From Methanobacteriota archaeon (GTDB lineage Archaea > Thermoplasmatota > Poseidoniia > Poseidoniales > Poseidoniaceae): 18,627 nucleotides of DNA. The position numbers and the translations under genes were made by a program. The DNA is taken from contig NZMM01000087.1 in NCBI GenBank assembly GCA_002694585.1, forward strand, positions 1 through 18,627, written 5' to 3'. The notes under the pieces are model-generated. The model was not told where the DNA came from and made no database searches. It worked only from the letters and a program-made list of their open reading frames with translations. Below are positions 14,050 to 18,627 of this stretch, one piece after another; position 1 is the first letter of the stretch; the number at the start of each line of letters is the position of its first letter.

Positions 14050-15069
14050 TCAGGCCCCCTGCTTCGACGCGGTGCTCACGTAGGTGATTTCGTAATCATG
14101 GATCTGCATGTTCTCTGCACGGCTGGCGTCGCGGAAGCGAATGAGGCGCTTAGCGGGGCCAGGCAGGCTGCCCTTGACGAGAACGTAGTCAGAGCCGACG
14201 TTCCCGTAGTGCAGGAAACCGCCAGCGGGCGTGATGGGGTGCTCGTCAGGGTTGGAGATGCGGAGGATGCGCTTGTTGTATTCCGTGCGCTGGTGATAGC
14301 CGGTCTGACCGCCCTGGCGGATGGTCTTGCGGACGTATCCGGTACCGAAGTCACCCATGTTTCCGTGCTGTCGGCGCTTCTTGGAGTTCTTGTGGGACTG
14401 GAGCTTTCCGCCAAATCGGCGGATCACACCCTGCCACCCGTAGCCCTTGGTCACAGCGACCACGTCGGTGAGGGTGCCCTCATCGTAGCAGTCGGCGAAG
14501 CTGTATTCCTCGCCCATGTGTTCCTTGGCGTAGGCCAAGCGGTCGGAGGGGCTGCCACCGGAGAGGCCGATTTCCATCACTTCGGGGACCTTGCTGGGGG
14601 TTCCAGACACGTTGCCAGGTTGGGTGGCAACGATCAAGCGAACCTCGCAGAGGTCAGCCTCCTCGAGCGTGGCGAAGTGAGCGTCGGTGTCGTGCACCTT
14701 GCGGGTGGAAATGCGATCGAATACCTCAGGGAAAGCCTCCTTGATGTCCTCGCTGGACAACCATGCCTCGCCAGCGGCTTGCTTGCCGTAGGGGGTCATG
14801 GTGTAGCCACGGACGCCGAGGATGCGCATCTTTGGCACTTCAACGACGGTCACGGGGACTCGGACTTCCTGTCCTGCGGTGGTGGAGCGGGGGTTGAGGT
14901 CACGGGAGAGGACGTGGGTCATGCCGGCCTTCCAACCGGCGAAACCCTGGACGCGGACCTCAGAGGCGTCGGTCTCAGGCCATGCGTTCACGTGGGCGAA
15001 GTGGCGCGGAGAGCGCTTTCGCGGGCTGAACGCCATGCTACCGCGGCGTGGGTGGTTTCGCTTGGCCAT
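14050..15069 (-). CDS. rpl3: Large-subunit ribosomal protein uL3
   Basis: uL3 is an early-assembling large-subunit protein reaching toward the peptidyl-transferase centre. The N-terminus RRGSMAFSPRKRSPRHFAHVNAWPE is diagnostic of archaeal uL3, followed by GFAGWKAGMTHV, the central WQGVIRRFGGKLQSHKNSKKRRQHGNMGDFG, RTEYNKRILRISN and GGFLHYGNVGSDYVLVKGSLPGPAKRLIRFR. Its 339 residues match the family. It is the first gene of the cluster, preceded by AGGAGG 9 nt before the ATG and by a structured leader with a TATA element. Confidence 0.98.
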   Translation of the reverse strand: MAKRNHPRRGSMAFSPRKRSPRHFAHVNAWPETDASEVRVQGFAGWKAGMTHVLSRDLNPRSTTAGQEVRVPVTVVEVPKMRILGVRGYTMTPYGKQAAGEAWLSSEDIKEAFPEVFDRISTRKVHDTDAHFATLEEADLCEVRLIVATQPGNVSGTPSKVPEVMEIGLSGGSPSDRLAYAKEHMGEEYSFADCYDEGTLTDVVAVTKGYGWQGVIRRFGGKLQSHKNSKKRRQHGNMGDFGTGYVRKTIRQGGQTGYHQRTEYNKRILRISNPDEHPITPAGGFLHYGNVGSDYVLVKGSLPGPAKRLIRFRDASRAENMQIHDYEITYVSTASKQGA

Positions 15070-15104
15070 GGGGTGGTCCTCCTGGTGTGTGTTGCAACGT
15101 AGAG

Positions 15105-15130
15105 GCCCCGAAGGGCGTACGAGGGCTCGT
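15105..15130 (-). other. Small inverted repeats in the uL3 leader, one with a TTCG loop
   Basis: On the minus strand 15116-15105 reads GCCC-TTCG-GGGC, a 4-bp stem closed by the very stable UUCG tetraloop in RNA. Next to it, ACGAG/CTCGT arms (15119-15123 and 15126-15130) flank 2 nt. They lie 36-61 nt upstream of the uL3 start codon, in the predicted mRNA leader. Confidence 0.4.
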
Positions 15131-15157
15131 CCGGTTCAGGGCGGCCGTGACACGTGT

Positions 15158-15184
15158 TCGGGTCTCGACGAGTGCGAGACCCGA
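15158..15184 (-). other. 10-bp hairpin in the uL3 operon leader
   Basis: Arms TCGGGTCTCG (15158-15167) and CGAGACCCGA (15175-15184) are perfectly complementary over 10 bp around a 7-nt loop. The hairpin lies between the candidate promoter and the uL3 start, so it should be transcribed as part of the 5' leader. It is a candidate site for autogenous control by a cluster-encoded ribosomal protein, though the sequence alone shows only the structure. Confidence 0.5.
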
Positions 15185-15243
15185 CCGCCGGAGTCCTCGA
15201 GGGATGGTCCGTTGTGTCTGGCTGCCCACCTTGGAGCATTCCG

Positions 15244-15263
15244 CCGACCGCCCTTCCCTATAT
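15244..15263 (-). promoter_or_regulatory. Candidate promoter element of the ribosomal protein cluster
   Basis: Reads ATATAGGGAAGGGCGGTCGG on the minus strand, with a TATA core at its 5' end. It is 17/20 identical to the element at 650-631 upstream of 16S rRNA. A start about 25 nt downstream would give a leader of about 165 nt to uL3. Confidence 0.5.
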
Positions 15264-15366
15264 GAGCGGTTCGGTGGCCGAAACGTAGGCCGCCGTGCAC
15301 GTCTTGGCTACGCCAGTCTTCAATCGTTTTGGCAGCAAATTCAGGACCACCCCCCGTCCGACGACC

Positions 15367-15373
15367 TTTATCT
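15367..15373 (+). promoter_or_regulatory. TATA-like box for hef (probable leaderless transcript)
   Basis: TTTATCT is the only AT-rich TATA-like sequence close to the chosen hef ATG. Its centre is about 27 nt upstream of that ATG, the spacing expected when transcription begins at or next to the start codon. No Shine-Dalgarno sequence precedes the ATG, which agrees with a leaderless mRNA. Confidence 0.45.
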
Positions 15374-15396
15374 CCCTTCGACACAGGTCACATGCC

Positions 15397-17961
15397 ATGC
15401 CCTCCGTCCTCCATCCGAGGTTGGCAGGGGGCGTGGAAGCACGCGGCTACCAGCTTGAAGCCGCTGCATCGGCCCTTGCCGGCTCGACCATGGTCGTCAT
15501 GCCCACCGGCTTTGGCAAGTCCGCGGTGGAGTGGATGGTCATCGCGCACCACCTCCATCGCCAAGGCAATGTCCTCCTTCTGGCTCCCACGGTTGCATTG
15601 CTGGCTCAGCACCAGCGCATGCTGACGACCCACCTTGTCGTGGACGAGGAGAACGTGGTGATGTTCACCGGGCAAACGGCCCCCGCCAAACGACCAGCGC
15701 TCTGGTCAAAGGGCAGGATCATTCTGGCCACCGCACAGGTGGTTCGAAACGACGCCATGTCCGGCGCGATTGACCTCAGTGGGCTTTCGCTCGTGGTCGT
15801 CGACGAAGCGCATCACGCACGCGGCCAGCACGCCTACGCACAAGTGGCCGACCTCGTGCGCGAGATGGCCCCTTCAGCCGTGATGCTCGGCGCCACGGCC
15901 AGCCCGGGCACGAGCAGGGACGCCATCCTTGAGGTGGAACGCCGGCTGGGTGTTGAGCGCTGGAGCGTGCACGGCAGAGAAGACGCCGGACTGGCGCCCT
16001 ATGCCGTCGACTTGTCCGTAGCGAGCGAGCACCTCAGCCTACCAGAGACCCTGCTCCACCTCATTGCCCCGCTTGCCGAAGAAGAACGCGGTCTCGCCGA
16101 CCGCCTGAGGCGCCAAGGCTACCTTGCCGACACGGGACACATCACGGCGGCGATGCTTGATGACGCCCAACGGAAGGCGTCCGCTTCCATCGCTCGACGA
16201 GACCGTCGCGGCTATGAGGCCGCAAAGGCCGTCTCGGACCTTCGCCGCCTGCACATGTTGCTCGACCTGCTTCGCTGCCAGGGCATGGAGGTCGCCAAGG
16301 CCTTCCTCGACCGCCAGGCCGCCAAAGAGGGGAAAGAACGCAAGAAGGTCAGCCGCCTGCTCGAGCGGCCTGCTGTTCGCGTGTTGCGGGAAAGCCTCGA
16401 GCAGGTCGAAGAATTGCATCCGAAACCGCATGCAGTGGAACGTTTGCTTGAGCAGCGCCACCGTGACAACGCGGACACGAAGACGCTGGTCTTCACCGAA
16501 TACCGTGATACAGTAGATCGCCTCGTCGAGCGCTTATCGAGAAGCGAGCACCTGTCGCCAATTCCTTTCGTTGGTCAATCAAAAACCGGTGAGCGAAAAG
16601 GCATGACGCAGAAGGAACAGGTCGCACAAATCGATGCCTTCCGGCGAGGTGAGGCCAACGTTCTCGTGGCCACCTCCGTCGGCGAGGAGGGGTTGGACAT
16701 CCCCGCCGCGGATCTCGTGGTGTTCTACGAACCGGTGGCCAGCGCCGTGCGTGCCATACAACGCCGTGGACGCACGGGTCGGCACGCTGAGGGCGAAGTG
16801 GTGATGCTTGTGGCAGAGGGGACAAGGGACGCGCACATGCTGAGGGCGTCCGCCGCGAGGGAGCGACGGATGATGGATCACCTCCGGCGCCTTGGACGAA
16901 CGCGTCGCCTGCACGACTACACCGCCGACAGCAACCCGCTTGTTGATTTCCAAGTGAGCATCGAGGACCGAGATGTCCCCGCCGCCACCTATGTCGACCA
17001 GGAGCGAGCGCGGCTCAAACCACAGACGGCTCAACCCGCAACAGACCACACCGAACCAGAACCACGTGTGGTCCACAAACCCGGCAAGGTGCGTCCCGAG
17101 GAGCGCCGGCAGCCCGGCCAAGCCTCGTTGTTTGGATGGGAACAGCCTGCAGAAAGCCCAGAAACGGCACCGCGGCCAAGCAGAAAGCACAGCGACGCCG
17201 GCGTGGTCTTGGACGGCCGTTCGGCGTCAAACGGATTGGATGCTGAAGGGCACATGGAGATCGTGCTCGACCGCCGTGAAGCCTCCTCAACCCTTGCCGC
17301 TGGGCTGCGTGCGCGTGGGATACGTCCAGTGTTCAGGCACCTCGTGACCGGCGACGTGCGCATTGGACCACGCCTGCTTCTCGAGCGAAAAACGGCCAAG
17401 GATTTGCATTCATCGGTGCGCGACGGTCGCCTGTTGCACCAAGTGCGTCGCCTTGCGGCCGCCGCCCCCCGGGCCGGGTTGCTGCTCGAAACGGGACGCG
17501 GGTTGGAGGGCGGAACGCATCCACACGCCGTGCATGGCGCGCTGGCGTGGATGGCATTCGACCTCGGCCTGTCCGTGATTTGTGTTCGGGATGCAAGCGA
17601 ATCGGCCGCCTTCCTCGCCCTCGCGGCGCGGCGTGAACTTGCTTGGCTGGAGCGTCTGGAAGCCGCTCAAACACCCAAAACAGAGGACGACGTTCAGCAG
17701 GCGCTCATGGCCGCACAACGGGCGCTTGAGGCAGAGGATCAACACCATGGCATGAACGAGCGTTGGAGCAAGGCATCCCAACAGCGTCGCGCTTCCTTGC
17801 TGGAGGCCATCGACGGAGTCGGCCCGGTCACGGCGGAAGCCTTGGCCAAGGCCTTCGATTCAATCGCGTCCATCGCCAACGCCGAAGTTGAGGAAATGGC
17901 CGAGAAAGCGGGCATCGGAACGGCACGAGCCGCCGAGGTTCACCGTGCGATGCACGGATGA
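15397..17961 (+). CDS. hef: Hef-type DNA helicase-nuclease (FANCM/XPF family)
   Basis: Archaeal Hef processes stalled replication forks and branched DNA with an SF2 helicase and an XPF-type endonuclease in one chain. Visible in 854 residues: Walker A PTGFGKS (36-42), DEAH (136-139), GATAS (165-169), helicase C-lobe with TLVFTEYRDT, NVLVATSVGEEGLDIP, and QRRGRTGR (455-462). A low-complexity linker follows (about 525-619). Then comes an ERCC4 nuclease (620 to about 760) with LDRRE, GD at 652-653, and intact ERK (663-665) plus Asp669, and finally tandem HhH motifs (about 798-854; GVGP 807-810, GIGTARA 839-845). Both activities look intact. The ATG at 15397 was chosen over an upstream one at 15295 because homologous sequence starts just after it and a TATA-like box sits at leaderless distance. 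The linker has a PIP-box-like QASLFGWE (575-582). Confidence 0.95.
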   Translation: MPSVLHPRLAGGVEARGYQLEAAASALAGSTMVVMPTGFGKSAVEWMVIAHHLHRQGNVLLLAPTVALLAQHQRMLTTHLVVDEENVVMFTGQTAPAKRPALWSKGRIILATAQVVRNDAMSGAIDLSGLSLVVVDEAHHARGQHAYAQVADLVREMAPSAVMLGATASPGTSRDAILEVERRLGVERWSVHGREDAGLAPYAVDLSVASEHLSLPETLLHLIAPLAEEERGLADRLRRQGYLADTGHITAAMLDDAQRKASASIARRDRRGYEAAKAVSDLRRLHMLLDLLRCQGMEVAKAFLDRQAAKEGKERKKVSRLLERPAVRVLRESLEQVEELHPKPHAVERLLEQRHRDNADTKTLVFTEYRDTVDRLVERLSRSEHLSPIPFVGQSKTGERKGMTQKEQVAQIDAFRRGEANVLVATSVGEEGLDIPAADLVVFYEPVASAVRAIQRRGRTGRHAEGEVVMLVAEGTRDAHMLRASAARERRMMDHLRRLGRTRRLHDYTADSNPLVDFQVSIEDRDVPAATYVDQERARLKPQTAQPATDHTEPEPRVVHKPGKVRPEERRQPGQASLFGWEQPAESPETAPRPSRKHSDAGVVLDGRSASNGLDAEGHMEIVLDRREASSTLAAGLRARGIRPVFRHLVTGDVRIGPRLLLERKTAKDLHSSVRDGRLLHQVRRLAAAAPRAGLLLETGRGLEGGTHPHAVHGALAWMAFDLGLSVICVRDASESAAFLALAARRELAWLERLEAAQTPKTEDDVQQALMAAQRALEAEDQHHGMNERWSKASQQRRASLLEAIDGVGPVTAEALAKAFDSIASIANAEVEEMAEKAGIGTARAAEVHRAMHG

Positions 17962-18627
17962 TCAAGCGCCCATGACGAGGGCACGGGTGCGGAGTTGCGC
18001 GTACCTTTCGGTCAGCAAACCGAGGGCGAAGGCCATCAATTCAGGGAGGTGGACCACAGGAAGGGCCGTGTCGCGACCGGAGACCTTCTTCGCCTTGACC
18101 TGGTAAACGTCGAGGTTGAAGTGACTCAATGGGCAGGCGGTGGCCATGACCAAGGCGCCTTCTTGCTTGGCCTCAGAGAGGACTTCTGCGGTTTGGAGCA
18201 TGGCGGTGCGCTCTCGGCCGAGCAGGCCGGGGAAGCCCACGGAGCGGGTGGCACCGTCGTAAGCCACCGACGTCGACCCCATCGCTTCGAGCAGGTCGTC
18301 GAAGTAACGGGGGTTCATTGGGTCGTCATCGCCAGCGGCGCCTTCTTGCAGCATCGGGACACCATAGTATCCGGCCACGGGGAAATCAATGGGGTTGACC
18401 ACGTGGTCACGCAGCACGTCGAGGCCGACGTCTTCCACCACGACTTGGAGCAGATGACGCATCCGCAACTCGCCTTCGAACCGCATGCCGCACGTCCGCT
18501 CGAGGACGTCGTTGATCTCGGCTCGCAACTTTTCGTCGTTGAGAAGCAGCGCGAGGTCCTCGTACATGTTGCCTTGGCACGTGGCACACGGCGTCAGCAC
18601 GTCGAGGCCCATCGCCTCGGCTTGAGC
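17962..18627 (-). CDS. HdrB-like CCG-domain protein, 3' part (truncated by window end)
   Basis: The frame is open to the window edge, so the start and the first part (roughly the first CCG half) are missing; 221 residues are visible. The segment EAMGLDVLTPCATCQGNM resembles the CxxC end of the first CCG motif of heterodisulfide reductase subunit B and related Fe-S oxidoreductases. VAGYYGVPML, DPMNPRYFDDLLEAMG, ATACPLSHFNLDVYQ and LPVVHLPELMAFALGL follow the second half of that family. Such proteins carry unusual Fe-S clusters or zinc and act in electron transfer. However, the second motif has lost most ligand cysteines: Val90, Ser129-Val130 and Ser168 occupy expected Cys positions, and only Cys165 remains. 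An ATG at 18612 exists but cuts into conserved sequence. It converges on hef with directly abutting stop codons. Confidence 0.75.
   Translation of the reverse strand, partial: AQAEAMGLDVLTPCATCQGNMYEDLALLLNDEKLRAEINDVLERTCGMRFEGELRMRHLLQVVVEDVGLDVLRDHVVNPIDFPVAGYYGVPMLQEGAAGDDDPMNPRYFDDLLEAMGSTSVAYDGATRSVGFPGLLGRERTAMLQTAEVLSEAKQEGALVMATACPLSHFNLDVYQVKAKKVSGRDTALPVVHLPELMAFALGLLTERYAQLRTRALVMGA

Larger units (their letters stand above)
15070..15396. other. Divergent intergenic region between uL3 and hef
   Basis: No gene was recognised. On the minus strand it holds a candidate promoter element (15263-15244) and an untranslated leader with at least three inverted repeats before uL3. On the plus strand it holds a TATA-like site about 27 nt before the hef start. 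No tRNA cloverleaf could be formed. Confidence 0.6.

Noticed and set aside
12854..14083. Long plus-strand open frame of about 409 codons opposite uL2, uL23 and uL4
   Set aside because: It is antisense to three certain ribosomal protein genes. Long antisense frames are expected in GC-rich DNA, and the translation is His/Asp/Gly/Val-rich without recognisable domains.
15100..15200. tRNA in the uL3-hef intergenic region
   Set aside because: The hairpins do not assemble into an acceptor-D-anticodon-T arrangement and no GGTTCRA T-loop is present.
15295..15396. Upstream in-frame extension of Hef by 34 residues
   Set aside because: The extra residues have no family similarity that I recognise, no ribosome-binding site precedes them, and the TATA-like box at 15367 would lie inside the coding sequence.
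1..18627. CRISPR array, insertion sequence, integron or phage remnant
   Set aside because: No regularly spaced repeats, transposase, integrase or terminal inverted repeats were seen; the window is dense core genome.

Overview
The window is GC-rich archaeal chromosomal DNA. Three things place it in Euryarchaeota: the 5' part of an archaeal 16S rRNA gene, the full archaeal order of the S10/spc-type ribosomal protein supercluster with aIF1 and RNase P subunit Rpp29 embedded in it, and a Hef-type FANCM/XPF helicase-nuclease. The overall character (GC-rich, strongly acidic tails on several ribosomal proteins, degenerate HdrB-like protein) suggests a Thermoplasmatota lineage such as Marine Group II (Poseidoniales). 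That last step is inference from memory, not a phylogeny.

Layout. Positions 1-380 (minus strand) are the first ~380 nt of 16S rRNA, cut by the window start. Positions 381-815 are the pre-16S leader, its probable promoter, and the spacer behind secY. Positions 816-15069 (minus strand) hold one very compact cluster of 25 genes. In transcription order these are uL3, uL4, uL23, uL2, uS19, uL22, uS3, uL29, aIF1, Rpp29, uS17, uL14, uL24, eS4, uL5, uS14, uS8, uL6, eL32, eL19, uL18, uS5, uL30, uL15 and secY. Almost every junction is a 1-4 nt overlap or a gap of under 25 nt. Many carry the stop codon inside the Shine-Dalgarno sequence (TGAGGTGAG), so translational coupling is expected throughout. Positions 15070-15396 are a divergent intergenic region with the cluster promoter and a structured leader on the minus strand, and a probable leaderless promoter for hef on the plus strand. 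Positions 15397-17961 (plus) encode Hef. Positions 17962-18627 (minus) are the 3' part of an HdrB-like CCG-domain gene, whose stop codon directly abuts that of hef.

How it works together. The cluster makes proteins of both ribosomal subunits, an initiation factor, a tRNA-processing subunit and the SecY channel that receives secreted and membrane proteins. It reads directly toward 16S rRNA on the same strand. A 20-nt TATA-containing element is 17/20 identical upstream of 16S and upstream of uL3, which suggests common control of rRNA and ribosomal protein synthesis.

The points most worth a second look are that shared promoter element, the four-helix N-terminal extension on SecY, a SAP domain fused to eL32, recurring DDxWDDE acidic segments, the structured uL3 leader, a PIP-box-like motif in the Hef linker, and an HdrB-like protein that has lost most cluster-ligand cysteines of its second CCG motif. 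No CRISPR array, insertion sequence, integrase or clear new defence system was seen.
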